Source of the DNA: Lactifluus volemus
Lineage: Eukaryota > Basidiomycota > Agaricomycetes > Russulales > Russulaceae
Assembly: GCA_022376515.1 (NCBI GenBank)
Contig: WTXI01000150.1
Coordinates: 24,962 to 88,961, forward strand
Length of the DNA: 64,000 nt
Reading direction: 5' to 3'
The translations under genes were made by a program, and so were the position numbers. Below are positions 30,876 to 42,882 of this stretch, piece by piece. The notes below the pieces were generated by a model that was given only the letters and a program-made list of their open reading frames with translations, did no database searches and was not told where the DNA came from. Numbering within the stretch: position 1 is the first letter of the stretch; each line of letters begins with the position of its first letter.

Positions 30876-32646
30876 CCCAGTGAGAAGTGGAATGTAGTAA
30901 TCCGAAGTAAACTGCAAAAAATTGAACCATTCAATTTACTTCAAAAATCCGAACAATAGCCATTTTAATTCAATGGAAAATTGAAGGCATTATGGTTATT
31001 CTGCATCGAATTGAATACCAGATCAGATCGGATTGAATTTATTTGATTGCAATCAAATCAGGAGAATTGAATTAATAACCATTTATTTTCTATTTACGGT
31101 TACAGTTCTATTCAATTTTATTCTACCCTCGATGCTAATCACCTTGCCCCCAGGCTAGCCACGCGTCAAACAATCCAAGTCATCTTGATACCCACCATGT
31201 CTGCAAACCCGACTACTGCGGTCAACAATCCACCACCTGCACGTCATCATCTTTGTCCCCATCGTCCACTCTGGGCGTGGGCGTGGGAGCCCCTCATCCT
31301 CGAGCTTGCAATGGCATGCGCATGGATTTGCGGCTGTTTGTGCAAGAGGGGGGCGGATGTGGGACGGAGATGTTGTGGGACTCTCCATGGGGCAGCGGCG
31401 GCGAGAGAGAGGTCAGGGTCGTCATCGTCATTGTCATCATTGTTTTGTTCTTGCTCTTGGGTTTGGTGATCTATCTGTATTGGAAACCATCAGGAAAGAT
31501 GTCAACGATGGGATCCCTTATAGCAAAGGGCTGACCTTGCCGATGACAGCGTGACCCAGACCACCACATGGTGCCCATTTTGGCTACCCCATCGTTTGCG
31601 CGGATCGAATTCCTGGGATTACCTCGATCAACGAAATATAGCGTTACAAAGGTCTCTAGGAGAGACATACCATCCCAGCCACCAGTCAGTTCATGCACAA
31701 AGTACTGCACACCATCCACACCGAGGACGAAACCAACGAGATTTGCGCCCATCGATAGCAAGATGTTGAAGACCCCACCTGCCGCTCATATGAGGCGGTA
31801 CCACCACTTTTCCCCAAACTACAGCAAAAAAAAGGGAACGGGGTGAGAAAAGAGCTCGCTTCCAGATATTAACCATACCTTGCAGAGTTTGATAACAGCA
31901 CACACACCAAGGATGCAGGTAACACTTGAAGGGGAAAAGGTTATTTAACTGACCTGGCAGCAGCGGCGGCCAGGGGAAGGGGGGGTTGGCATGGAGATGC
32001 CAAGGTCGAGAGGAGGTCTGCTGCTCTGGTGAAGTTACGTCTAGGAGAGGCACGCTGGAAGAGCAGGAGGGAGAGGAAGCACATTGGGGGGCAATGGGAG
32101 AAAAGTGCGGCCATAAGCTCAATCAAAGATGCAGCCCCAAAAAAAGACCCAAATGATGCTGGTCTGAAGAAACGGAAGGGAGATACTCACGAAGGTCTGT
32201 GGAGAGTATACAGGCCTCACGGGCAGCAGAGGAAAGAACTAGGGGACGCTTTGAAAATGAGAGGAAGAGGGAAGAAATGTATGCGTCAGAATCAGCGCGC
32301 AACACGAAGTCGATAGATGTAGCATGACAAACAACCACAAATAGGACAGTGCCTGGGTCAGTAAGTACTCGATGCAGAGTTCAATGAACTGGATAAACAG
32401 TGCGCGATTCAGTTCATTCAATTCTAATCAGTTGCTTTCGATCGAGAAATAAATCTCGTGACTCAATCATTTGTATTCAATAAAATTCATAGAGAGATTG
32501 GATGTGATCGAGCGCTATTCAAATTTTATCAATGAAATCGAATTAATATTATTGTTATCATTTTATATCAATTCACATCAATCGTATTCATGTCATTCAA
32601 TTTTATTCGATCGGATCATATTTAATTCAATCCACTTCTCACTGGG
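30876..32646. mobile_element. hAT-like TIR element (1.77 kb) carrying a decayed gene piece
   Basis: Ends are CCCAGTGAGAAGTGG at 30876 and its complement ending at 32646. CGTGAAC flanks both sides (30869-30875 and 32647-32653), a 7-bp duplication or a decayed 8-bp one. CAGTG ends and this size of duplication point to the hAT superfamily. Both subterminal regions (about 300 bp) are AT-rich with many ATTCAAT/ATTGAAT motifs, while the GC-richer core holds host-like sequence. No transposase is present. Confidence 0.75.
31471..31835 (-). pseudogene. Decayed membrane-protein fragment inside the hAT-like element
   Basis: After a pyrimidine-rich acceptor near 31820 the minus strand reads AAGGVFNILLSMGANLVGF then VLGVDGVQYFVHELTGGWDG, a hydrophobic segment followed by a loop, ending at a GTATGTC donor. 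An in-frame TGA precedes it by one codon. This looks like one exon of a multi-span membrane protein of unknown function captured from the host genome. Polar, His/Arg-rich sequence follows toward 31155. Confidence 0.45.
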
Positions 32647-32989
32647 CGTGAACGCGTGAACCGCCGACCTTCCCATAATTACAGTATCGAAGATTCTGCA
32701 AAAGGCAAACGCCCAAGCGCCAGGCACGCTTCAAGTTGCCTTTTAGAAAAATTCCTTGGCCTTTTCTCTGCCCTTCTGGGCTAACCTCCATTCGAAGCTA
32801 TTCTCTAAGGTCTCGCAATCGCTCACCTCCCAATGGTCATTCATGTTATTCTACTGGAATAGTTCTTGAAATTTTGGCAACTCGATCGACTCGAAAAGTT
32901 TGTGGGTCGCAAGACGATCTTCCCCAGCGCCCCTACACTATTCGCCTCACCGACCTTGATCCCGACAAAAGCTTTTACTCTCACCATGA

Positions 32990-33737
32990 GTTGAAAAAAG
33001 TAATCCCCGTGGAGTATGCCAAACTCACACCACTGGAGTATTCCATGACGTCGCCCTTACTGTTTTATTTGTACCTGTTGACCACAAGGTATACTAGGAC
33101 AGTCGTAGTTGTGGGCGCATGTGTCGCCGAACTCCCAAATTGACCAGTCACATCTAAAGGACCTTGGCCTCCATGAATCTGCCCTTCTTGTTCTTAGTGA
33201 ATACTGTATAATACTGTCATCCTGGACAGTCAGCGTTGATGACATAGTAGTAAAACTCACAGGTAGCTCGTGTTCCACCGAAACTCTCATCTTATCCGGT
33301 CGTCCTCCGTAACCGTCTATCTGAGAAGTGGCGCCAGAGCCCCAAAGTCCTCGGGGCTCGGATGCCGCGTGCGAATGCATTGACGACAGTTATGCGCTTG
33401 TCTTCGCTCCGACTTCCCCTGCCCGTTCCCGTGTCCCCCTCCTCCTTTTCACTTTTGAGGGATGTAAAACATTTTTCGGGCGTGTCAAACCTGCATGCCG
33501 GTACCTCACTCACAGTACGTTCAATTCAGATGACGTCTGTAGATTTCATATGTGCCGTATGAAAAAGTGGATTGATTCCCAGCCGGACGCCAGGGTCCAA
33601 TTCTGGTATAGGTCAGCGCCCATCTTGACCGAGTGACCGAGGACACCGCCACCGCCACGGGCATCGTCCAAGAGGCCTACACGCTGCTGTATACTCTTCA
33701 ATCGCACACGTCCAAGTCATTGCTCACCTCCCTGAAC
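32990..33737 (+). repeat. F-box cassette leader, copy 2
   Basis: Same leader as at 18050-18801. Here the ELKKVIPVEYAKLT segment is still open and belongs to a frame starting at about 32736. Confidence 0.65.
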
Positions 33738-35269
33738 ATGCCTGGTTGCTGCTCTACCATCATTCATCCTCCCCTCGTTAGAAGGCTCGGCCAACGTAAG
33801 CAGTCATGATCTTTGTATCCCTGATCTGATCACAAACTTGCGATTTAATAGGGCTTAATAGCAACAGACGTCACTCACCTATCCATATCCTCAACAGCGA
33901 CGTGCTTCTCAATATATTTCATCTTTATCGTCTGGCCGATCCAGACGAATACAAAGATGAGAGTGGCATGTATTACTTTGAATGGGGCCGTCAACGTTGG
34001 TGGTACAAACTAGCACATGTTTGTCGACTGTGGCGAAATCTTATTCTTGAATCACCATCCGGGCTCGACCTTCATCTATTCTGCACCAACGGCGTGCCTG
34101 TAGCGGATATGCTTGCACATTCGCCACCTCTACCACTCACCATCTGTTATGACGTTGATTGGAAGATAACAGCAGAAGATGAATCGGGTATACTTCTCGC
34201 ACTTTCGCACCGTGATCGCGTTCGCCGCATTGACCTATGGAAGCTCCAAAATGCGGGAACGCTTGTCAAGGCTATGGATAATCAATTCCCAAGTCTGGAG
34301 CGCATGTATATCCATTCTCTGACTGAAGTGGTCCTTCCTGTAACGTTTCAAGCGCCCAATTTACGCCATTTCAGACTGACGATGGCCTCCCTATCAATCC
34401 AATCCCCTTTGCTCACAACTACTCCCGGTCTTGTCACCCTCCATCTTAAAGATATCCCACCATCCTCCTATTTCCCTCCGAGTTATATACTTGCCCGGCT
34501 TTCACTTATGCTCCAGCTAGAGAGTCTCATCATTGATTTTCGTCCCTCTGCTCCCAATCTTGATGTTGAAAGGCAGCTGCACCAGACCCCGGACATGACC
34601 ACTTTTCCTAACCTACACTGGTTTGCGTTCGCTGGCATGAGCGCCTATTTGGAGGCCCTTGTCTCTCGGATCAGCGCCCCTTCCCTTAATACCCTTCAAG
34701 TGAATATTTTTAATCGGCTCTCCGTTACTGTCCCACGACTCTTGCAGTTCATGCAAACATCCGAGAAGCTCACATTTGGCGCTATCCAAGTAACTTTCGG
34801 TACATCTGTCGTTTCATTACATGCGGTTCCTTGGAAGTGGGACACTCCTTTGATGTTGAAGATCGAGTGCGGACAGCTCTACGCGTCTGCAGTGCAACTT
34901 TTTGGTTCACTTTCACCCGTCCTTTCTGTTGTCGAGAAAGTCGCATTCGGCTACAAAGAGAACGATGAAATATCTGAATGGCACGACAATGTCGATCGAA
35001 GGCAATGGCGTGAACTTATTAGGCAATTCACCAATGCGAAGACCATTCATGTGCAAGATGATCTCGTCAGCAAAATCTTCCATTCCTTATCATCTGACGA
35101 TGGAGGGAAACCACTGGAACTCCTTCCGAACCTTGAGGAGGTTGGATATTCTGGAGGAAGCGATGCTCGGGACGCAGTTACCACATTTCTCGATGAACGA
35201 GTAGCGGGCCATCCCGTCAGCCTGCACTTGGTGGATCATTCGACCTTCAATGAGCCTTGGGTTCTGTAG
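33738..35269 (+). CDS. F-box-like protein, copy 2
   Basis: Exon 1 (33738-33795) and exon 2 (33852-35269) join in phase to give about 491 residues. The start MPGCCSTII is shared by all four copies. An F-box-like motif follows at about residues 25-75: HSPIHILNSDVLLNIF, then WWYKLAHVCRLWRNLILESP. The remainder (about 400 residues) is leucine-rich and repeat-like (LPLTICYD, FPSLERMYIHS, APNLRHFRL, FPNLHWFAF, APSLNTLQV, LPNLEEVGYSGG), as in F-box proteins that use a solenoid to bind substrate. F-box proteins link substrates to Skp1-cullin ubiquitin ligases. NSDV in place of NDDV at the F-box core is a small deviation. Compared with copies 3 and 4 it lacks a few residues (LYASAVQ). Confidence 0.8.
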
Positions 35270-35730
35270 CGTGTGGACGCTGCAGAAATGGAGCTAATTG
35301 GTGGATCGAAGTAGTACGTCTCGACACAACTACCCATATCTCGGTCGCGCTCACATTTTGCACCAGAATATCTTAGTCAACATAGGCGTATGCATTCTCG
35401 ATGACTACCATGTATCGTGTGTGCTCCCAATGGCATCGTGCTATAGATGGCGACCCGCACATTTACGAGCCCCCCCCCCTCCCCCCCAACCCTCTGCTTT
35501 CCCCCATCGAGAACAGAAAGCTTTTGCTGCGGAACGTCGGCCATATGATATACCAAGCCCACCGACAACAGAAGGGCAATCTCAGGCCCACAAACGGCTC
35601 ATTATGCGTTCCCGACTTTCCATATGTTCCATGTTACGACCCGTAACATGGAACATATGGAAAGTCTCTTCACGTCCCAGAAGTCCCTTTTTTTTTTGGC
35701 GGAGCTAAATTATTTTTTGGCAAAATATGC
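35270..35730 (+). repeat. F-box cassette trailer, copy 2, with hairpin
   Basis: Same trailer as 28207-28690. Its hairpin at 35614-35666 has 25-bp perfect arms around the 3-nt loop ACC. Confidence 0.75.
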
Positions 35731-35789
35731 TTGCGAGAGATATTGGATCATGGAGAATTCTAGCCATGAGTCGTGGAAAGCGTGCCCTC

Positions 35790-36235
35790 CAACGATGTTG
35801 TACCCTCCCAGCAGGTGGGCGGGCACATGGGGCTGTCTATGGTCCGCCTTCTCCCGTCAATGTCCATCATCTGTACTCCCTTGCAAGGGGAGCTACTTAA
35901 GACTTCAACGATGCCAACTACAATCTTGTTGTCCCCGGCATATTGATTACCAATGTATATAGGGACCTTGCTATACGGTGGAGTAGGATTAGGGACTGCG
36001 GGGCTGGATGACAGGCGTGGGAAGCGTAGCGGACTTGTACAGTAACCCGACGCTGAGATAAGCACAGACAACGCATACAACAGTAACCACTACATCCGCG
36101 CCCGGCCCTCCAACTGTTCATCCACAGCCCGCAGTCGAACATTGTCATGATGCATATCGCGTCGCTGGGGGTCAATTCCGGTCGTTGTAAAGTGACGATC
36201 GAGCTCGACGTAGTTGATGCTGCCAACGCCTGAGG
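35790..36235 (+). pseudogene. Orphan family 2, copy F, interrupted
   Basis: Collinear with copy C from the MPSNDVV region to the stop (KVTIELDVVDAANA), but exon 3 is shortened, part of exon 4 is deleted, and a 134-bp insertion (35979-36112) breaks it at the same codon as in copy E. The C-terminal 40 codons are otherwise intact. Confidence 0.75.
35979..36112. mobile_element. Small MITE-like insertion, 134 bp
   Basis: Related to the 113-bp insertion at 28860-28972, with internal additions. It starts TGGAGTAGGATTAGG and ends GCCCTCCA. The flanks are ACGG and ACTG, so the duplication is slightly decayed. Confidence 0.6.
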
Positions 36236-36274
36236 GAGTCGACATGGTGTGTGGAGAGAATGATAAGTTGTACC

Positions 36275-36410
36275 CGAAGACCATTCATGTACAAGATGAT
36301 TCCGTCAGCAAAATATTCCGTTCCTTATAACAAAGAACGGAATATTTTGTTGACGAGATCATCTCGGAATGCAGTTACCACATTTCTCGATGAACAACTT
36401 TCTTGGGCTG
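36275..36410 (+). pseudogene. F-box tail fragment folded back on itself
   Basis: GACCATTCATGTACAAGATG and the next 40 bases match the F-box 3' coding part. They are followed by an inverted copy of the same 30 bases (36335-36364 against 36294-36323, 27 of 30 matching), then the F-box text resumes (GCAGTTACCACATTTCTCGA). Confidence 0.75.
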
Positions 36411-37260
36411 CTAGTCTTGCTGTCGACATCAATGGATATCACTAAGAAGATTGCTCCGTCGTTGTGGAATCACGCTCCAGCCTTCTACTTCCCCTCTGCT
36501 GGCGCTGTATCCGAGACGTTGCGTCTAACCGTTGTCCCCGTCGACGGCGAAAACCTTGGATCCCCTTTTCACGTCAACGCCGACCCATCGACCAAGCTCA
36601 TTGTGATGCACAATCTAATTCGCAATAGACTTCTGAAAATACATATTGGGGAATACCATCGATCTGGGTTGGAGATTTTGCCTCTCCAGGCAACACCGAC
36701 TCTCGATCAGCTTAAGAGCGAAAATCTCGCCAATTCTCGCGAGAGAGCCTTACAACTCGATGAACTTCTACACAATCCTGTGGTTCCTTCCACAAGGGTT
36801 GAATGGGATTCAATTTGTCATATGGTTGCCTGCTATAGATCGTGAGTTTTTCAGGTCCAACCCGTCTATGAACTACTAATCTCTACTGACCCCCACTGTA
36901 GAGCGTTTTCCGGCAGATCCTGTTCTTGTCGTCAACCTACTCATGACCTTGCATCTGAAGGAGTCTCTTAGAGGACGCTACAGCTGCTTCGCAGAGTCGA
37001 GAGAGATCGCTCCCACAGTTCGAAGCTCTCCTGAGGGCTGAATATAACCAGCCTGACGAGGGCGACCTCTTCGATATGGCGACCGGAGCCCAGTTTCCTT
37101 CAAGCATCGTTGTGGCATCGCACATTTTCCTGTACAGGTGGCGCCGCCGAATATATTGAACACATCCATCCCGATGTAGGCCTGCAAGATATTGCCAGTT
37201 TTGCCTGAAAAGGATTACTTCGCACTCGTCCAACTCCGGGTCCGAGTCGCACACAAATTA
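36400..37260 (+). pseudogene. Crinkler-like tail and linked degraded ORF, copy 1
   Basis: The frame at 36400-36640 reads DITKKIAPSLWNHAPAF, TLRLTVVPVDGENLGSPF and ADPSTKLIVMHNLI, matching the copy at 40905-41124, where it follows a Crinkler-like N-terminus. Further on, degraded coding sequence at 37015-37215 reads LFDMATGAQFPSSIVVASHI, vaguely like HNH-type domains in fungal proteins. A second version of this part is at 41690-41850. All frames are broken; the assignment is weak. Confidence 0.4.
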
Positions 37261-37329
37261 TAATCCAGCTGATCACGTGGCGGAGTCTGATCATATTGTT
37301 TGTGTATATATATTGTTTACACACGTACT

Positions 37330-38240
37330 TTCAGAAGCTGGTCAGAGTTTGACAGCTCAGACTGGACCGAATCGGACCACGGTAACACTAACCAGTCTAA
37401 ATATAAGTTTCGAGGCCATCTCGAAAGGTAAGGTTCCTTTCAAAAGCTATCACCCATGAGTTAAAAAAAAATCCTCATGGAGTAAGCCGAAATCACACCA
37501 TACTACTCGATGACGTCGCCCTCTCTCTTCGTGCGGCCAAGTCTATGTACAATGCCCTGTAGGGGAAAAAACCTCAATGTCCTAGCATTTGTTGCTTTAT
37601 ACCTGCGGACCACGAGGTACAAGTGACATATGCACCGGCAGTGTTGGACGCATGTGCCAGACTCCCAAACTGACCAGTCACATCTAAAGGACCCTGACTT
37701 CCATGAATCCGCCCTTCTTGTTCGTGGCGAATACTGTTATCCTGGGCAGTCAGCGTTGATGACATAGCAAAACTCACAGGCAGTTCGTGTTCTACCGAAA
37801 ATCTCATCTTATACAGGTCATCCTCCGTAACCGTCTGTCTGGGAAGTGGCGCCAGAGTCCCAAAGATCCTCGGGACTCGGATGTCGCATGCGAATGCATT
37901 GACGACATAGCTATCCGCTTGTCTTTGCTCCGACTTCCCTTGTCCCCCCCTCCTTTTCACTTTTGAGAGCCGTAGAATATTTTTCGAATGCGTCAAACCT
38001 GCCTGCCGGTACCTCACTCACAGTACGTCCAATTCAGATGACGTCTGTAGATGTCATTTGTGCCGTATGAAAAGGTAGACTGATTCCCAGACGGACGCCA
38101 AGGTCCAATTCTGGATATAAGTCAGCGCCCATCTTGACCGAGGACACCGCCACCGCCACGGGAATCGTCCAAGAGGCCTACACGCTGCTGTATACTCTCC
38201 AATTGCATCCACGTCCGAGTCATTGCTCACCTCCCGGAAC
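37330..38240 (+). repeat. F-box cassette leader, copy 3
   Basis: Longer version of the leader seen at 18050-18801, starting at TCAGAAGCTGGTCAGAGTTT. Coding-like phrases (DVALSLRAAKSMYNAL, EDTATATGIVQEAYTLLYTL) are interrupted by stops. Confidence 0.7.
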
Positions 38241-39797
38241 ATGCCTGGTTGCTGCTCTACCATCATTTACCCTCCCCTCATCAGAATGCTCCGAGTCGGC
38301 CAAAGTAAGCAATTCCAAATCATGATCTTTGTATCCCTGATCTAATCACAAACTTGCGAATCAATAGGGCTCAACAACAATCGATGTCACTCACCTATCC
38401 ATAAACTCAACGATGACGTGCTTCTCAATATATTTCATCTTTATCGTCTGGCTGATCCAGACGAATATAAAGATGAGAGTGGCATGTATTACTTTGAATG
38501 GGGCCGTCAACGTTGGTGGTACAAACTGGCACATGTTTGTCGACTATGGCGAAATCTTATTCTTGAATCACCATCCGGGCTCGACCTTCATCTGTTCTGC
38601 ACTAATGGTGTGCCTGTAGCAGACATGCTTGCACATTCACCACCTCTACCACTCACCATCTGTTATGACGGCGATCGTGTGATAACAGCAGAAGATGAAT
38701 CGGGTATATTCCTCGCACTTTCGCACCGTGATCGCGTTCGCCGCATTGACCTTTGGAAGCTCCCAAATGCGGGAACGTTTGTCACGGTTATGGATGATCA
38801 ATTCCCAAGTCTGGAGCGCATGTATATCCATTCTCTGACTGAAGTGGTCCTTCCTGTAACGTTTCAAGCACCCAATTTACGCGATTTCAGACTGATGACG
38901 GTCTCCCTTTCAATCCAATCTCCTTTGCTCACAGCTACTCCCGGTCTTGTCACCCTCATGCTTAGAAATATCCCCCCATCCTCCTATTTCCCTCCGAGTT
39001 ATATACTTGCCCGGATTTCACTTATGCTCCACCTAGAGACGCTCGTCATTGATTTTCGTTCCCCTGATCCCAACCGTGACGTTGAAGGGCAGCTGCACCA
39101 GACCCTGGACATGACCACTTTTCCTAACCTACACTGGTTTGCGTTCGCTGGTGTGAGCGCCTATTTGGAGGCCCTTGTCGCTCGGATCAGCGCCCCTTCC
39201 CTTAATACCCTTCAAGTCTATCTTTTCGATGGGCTCTCCGTTACTTTCCCACGACTCTTGCAGTTCATGCAAACATCCAAGAGCCTCACATTTGGCGCTG
39301 TCCAGGTAACCTTCGGTGCACTTGTCGTTTCATTACATGCGGTTCCTTGGAAGTGGGACACTCCTTTGATGTTGGAGATCGAGTGCGGACATCTCTACTG
39401 GCAGGTTGCATCTGCGGTGCAACTTATTGGTACACTATCACCCATACTTTCTGTTGTCGAGAAAGTCGCATTCAGCTACGAAGAGCACGATCCATCATCA
39501 GAATGGCACAACATCGTCGACCCCAGTCAATGGCGTGAACTTCTTATGCCGTTCACCAACGTGAAGACCATTCATGTGCAAGATGATCTCGTCAGCAAAA
39601 TCTTCCCTTCCTTATCATCTGACGATGGAGGGAAACCACTGGAACTCCTTCCGAACCTTGAGGAGGTTGGATATTCTGGAGGAAGCGATGCTCGGGACGC
39701 AGTTACCACATTTATCGATGAACGACAAGTAGCGGGTCATCCCATCAGCCTGCAGTTGGTGGATAATTCGATGTTCAATAATCCCTGGGTATTGTAG
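38241..39797 (+). CDS. F-box-like protein, copy 3
   Basis: Exon 1 (38241-38304) plus exon 2 (38368-39797), joined across a 63-nt intron, give about 497 residues. The F-box core is canonical (HSPIHKLNDDVLLNIFHLYR). The solenoid-like C-terminal region follows the same order as in copy 2 and includes WQVASAVQLIGTLSPILSVV. No frame damage is seen, so this copy may be functional as a putative substrate adaptor of an SCF ubiquitin ligase. It diverges from copy 4 mainly by scattered substitutions. The leader upstream and trailer downstream are shared with the other copies, so regulation is probably similar across the array. Confidence 0.82.
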
Positions 39798-40240
39798 CTT
39801 GTGGACGCTGCAGCTTGGTGGATCGAAGTAGTACGTCTCGACACAACTACTCATATCTTAGTCGCGCTCACACCGTGCACTAGAATATCTTTGTCAACAT
39901 AGGCGTATGCATTCTCGATGACTATCATGTCTAGTGTGTGCTCCCATCATCGCGCTATAGATGGCGACCCGCTCATTTACAAGCTCCCCACACCAGCCCC
40001 CTGCTTTCCCCCCATCGAGAACAGAACATTTTTTTTGCGGAACGTCGGCCATATCACATGCCGAGCCCGCCGACAACACAAGGGCAATCTCAGGCCCACA
40101 AGTAAACGGCTCATTATGCGTTCCGAACATGGAACATATGGAAAGTCTCTTCCCGTCCCAGAAGTCCCGGTCTTTTTTTTGGCGGAGCTAAATTTTTCGG
40201 CACATGCTTGCGAGAAATATTGGATTCTGCGGTTCATCGT
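39798..40240 (+). repeat. F-box cassette trailer, copy 3 (hairpin arm lost)
   Basis: Same trailer, but the left arm of the hairpin is missing: GCGTTCC is followed directly by GAACATGGAACATATGGAAA. The lost segment lies between two GTTCC repeats, pointing to slippage deletion. Confidence 0.7.
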
Positions 40241-40516
40241 GGATATTTCTAGTGGAAAGCGGTGTATTCATATCGGAAAACGTTTACAGATGAAGATCGA
40301 GTGACAATAACAATATGTGCAGGTTGCAGATAATAATGGAGACGACGGGGTAATCTAAAGACGATCTGCACGGAAGGGGGGACACAAAAACATCTGAACC
40401 AGGACGGGCTTGAACTTCTCAGATGCCCGGAGCGGCAAGGCCCGGCCGGCAATCCCCAGATTAAGTTCGAGGCCAACAAATACACGTTCCCGCATACCCA
40501 TTCCTGCATACCCACG

Positions 40517-41124
40517 ATGCAAGTGCTGAAACTCTGCTGTATCATCAAAGGCTAGGGTGCTACGTTCACCATCGAAATATCAGGAAACGACCGTGTCAGT
40601 GACCTCAAAGAAATGATTAACGCCAAATGCAGTCCAGGTACTAGTATCCCTCTGCCAGGGAGCTCACACTGTCAAAGGGGAGGAATGGGATTGGGTCCGA
40701 TATCGACATTGATTAACATCTATCCCACTTGATCAGGTTGATATCGGATTTACCAATCAGATGCAGGCATCCCTTGCAGCCCTCCCTATCAGAGAGTCAG
40801 TGAGCAGTGAAACCCTGATATCATGGGAACGCGTCTCTCGTCTGTGGAAGGATCAACTGCCTGAAGGTGACCATATTCTTGTAACGCTCCCGCCTGCTAG
40901 TGAGCCGAAACTTGCTGTCGCTATCAATGGATATTACTAACAAGCTTGCTCCGTCGTTGCGATATCACGCTCCAGCCTTCCACGTCCCCACTGCTGCCGT
41001 TGTATCCGAGGCGTTACGTCTAACCGTTGTCCCCATAGACGGCGAAAGCTTTGAATCGCCTTTTCACATCAATGCTGATCCATCGACCAATTTCATCGTG
41101 ATGCACAATCTAATTCGCAAATAG
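40517..41124 (+). pseudogene. Crinkler-like (CRN) effector N-terminal remnant
   Basis: The frame begins MQVLKLCCIIKG, meets TAG at 40553-40555, and continues GATFTIEISGNDRVSDLK then EMINAKCSP, a ubiquitin-like fold entry typical of Crinkler proteins. After a probable intron ending in GATCAG near 40736, it reads ESVSSETLISWERVSRLW, then LPEGDHILVTLPPA and the tail also found at 36400. CRN proteins are modular; in oomycetes and some fungi they act inside host or competing cells. Here the nonsense codon and a phase conflict at the intron make it dead. Family call from motif memory only. Confidence 0.5.
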
Positions 41125-41949
41125 ACTTCGGGAAATACATATACGCCGTGATGATAAGGGGGAAGGAGAGAAAAGTTATTGTATTGTTTTGCCCCAAAGT
41201 CCCCAACTTAAGTACTTGTGCAATAACTAATACATGTGATAAATGTGCGATGCTGGTGACGTCACGGTGCGAACATCATTACTCCTCCTCATCGTACATA
41301 ATTTGCATGTCCAAGACCAAGGTAAACAGAATGCCATGCGGCAAAAGAGAGTGAAAGTGTGCGAAGGTGTGCGCGAGGCAAAAAGAGCAAGGGGACCGCC
41401 GCGGCAGTAAAAGAAGGGAGAACGAGTTGTCGAAAAAACATTATCAGGTGATTATCGAATGCAGTAAGGTGTGGTATTCAGGTAGAGAAAGAAAAGGGGC
41501 CGATAGGCGGGAGAAGATGAAGAAAAAAGTGCCGATAGGCGGGAGAAAATGAAGGGGCCGGTGAGGCCATGATAAGAGAAAAAAGCATACCATCAATGTT
41601 GGGCAAATCGATCGATCTGGTTTGGAGATTTTGCCTCTCCAGGCGACGCCGACTCTCAATTAGCTAAAGAGCGAAAATCTCGCCAATCCCCGCGAGAGGG
41701 CGACCTCTTCGATCTGGCGACCGGAGCCCATATTCCTTCAAGCATCGTTGTGGCGTCGCACATTTTCCTGTACAGGTGGCGCCGCCGAATATGTTGAACA
41801 CATCCATCCCGATGTATCCCTGCAAGACATTGTCCGTTTTGCCTGAAACGTATCACTTCGCACTGGTCCAACTCCGAGTCGCACACCGAGTCGCACACAA
41901 ATCAGCTGATCACGTGCCGGAGTCTGATCATATCGTTTGTGTATATACT

Positions 41950-42882
41950 TTCAGAAGTTGGTCAGAGTTTGACAGCTCAGACTGGACAGCATCGGATCAC
42001 GGCAACGCTAACCAGTCTAAGTATAAGTTCCGAGGCTATCTCGAGTTCCTTTCAAAAGCTACCGTACCACCCATGAGTTGAAAAAAAAGAATCCCCATGG
42101 AGTAGCCGAAATCACACCATACTACTCCATGATGTCGCCCTCTCTCTTCGTGCGGCCAAGTCTATGTACGACGCGTTGCAGGGGAAAAACCTCGAAGTCC
42201 TAGCATTTGTTACTTGTACCTGCGGACCACGAGGTACAAGTGACATACGCTAGGACATGGAGTCGTGGACGCATGTGCCGGCCCGGGGCTCCCAAGTTGA
42301 CCGGTCACATCTAAAGCACTCTGACTTCCATGAATCTGCCCGTTCGTAGCAAATACTGTATAATACTGTTATGCTGGACAGTCAGCGTTGATGACACAGT
42401 AAAGTTGAACCTCACACAGACAGCTCGTGTTCCACCGAAAATCTCATCTTATCCAGGTCATCCTCTGTAACCGTCTGTCTGGGAAGTGGCGCCAGAGTCC
42501 CAAAGGTCCTCAGGACTCGTATGTCACATGCGAACGCATTGACGACATAGTTATCCGCTTGTCTTCGCTCCGACTTCCCTTGTTCCCCCTCTCCTTTTTA
42601 CTTTTGAGAGAATATTTTTCGAATGCGTCAAACCTGCCTGCCGGTACCTCACTCCGTGACTCACAGTACGTTTAATACAGATGACGTCTGTAGATGTCAT
42701 TTGTGCCTTATGAAAAAGTGAACTGATCGCAGACGGACGCCAGGGTCCAATTCTGGATATAAGTCAGCGCCCATCTTGACCGAGGACACCGCCACCGCCA
42801 CGGGAATCGCCCAAGAGGCCTACACGCTGCTGTATACTCTCCGATCGCATCCACATCCGAATCATTGCTCACCTCCCTGAAA
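41950..42882 (+). repeat. F-box cassette leader, copy 4
   Basis: Leader block as before copies 1-3, starting with TTCAGAAGTTGGTCAGAGTT and ending at the F-box start. It is preceded by the second copy (41620-41930) of the degraded sequence seen at 36660-37260. Confidence 0.7.
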
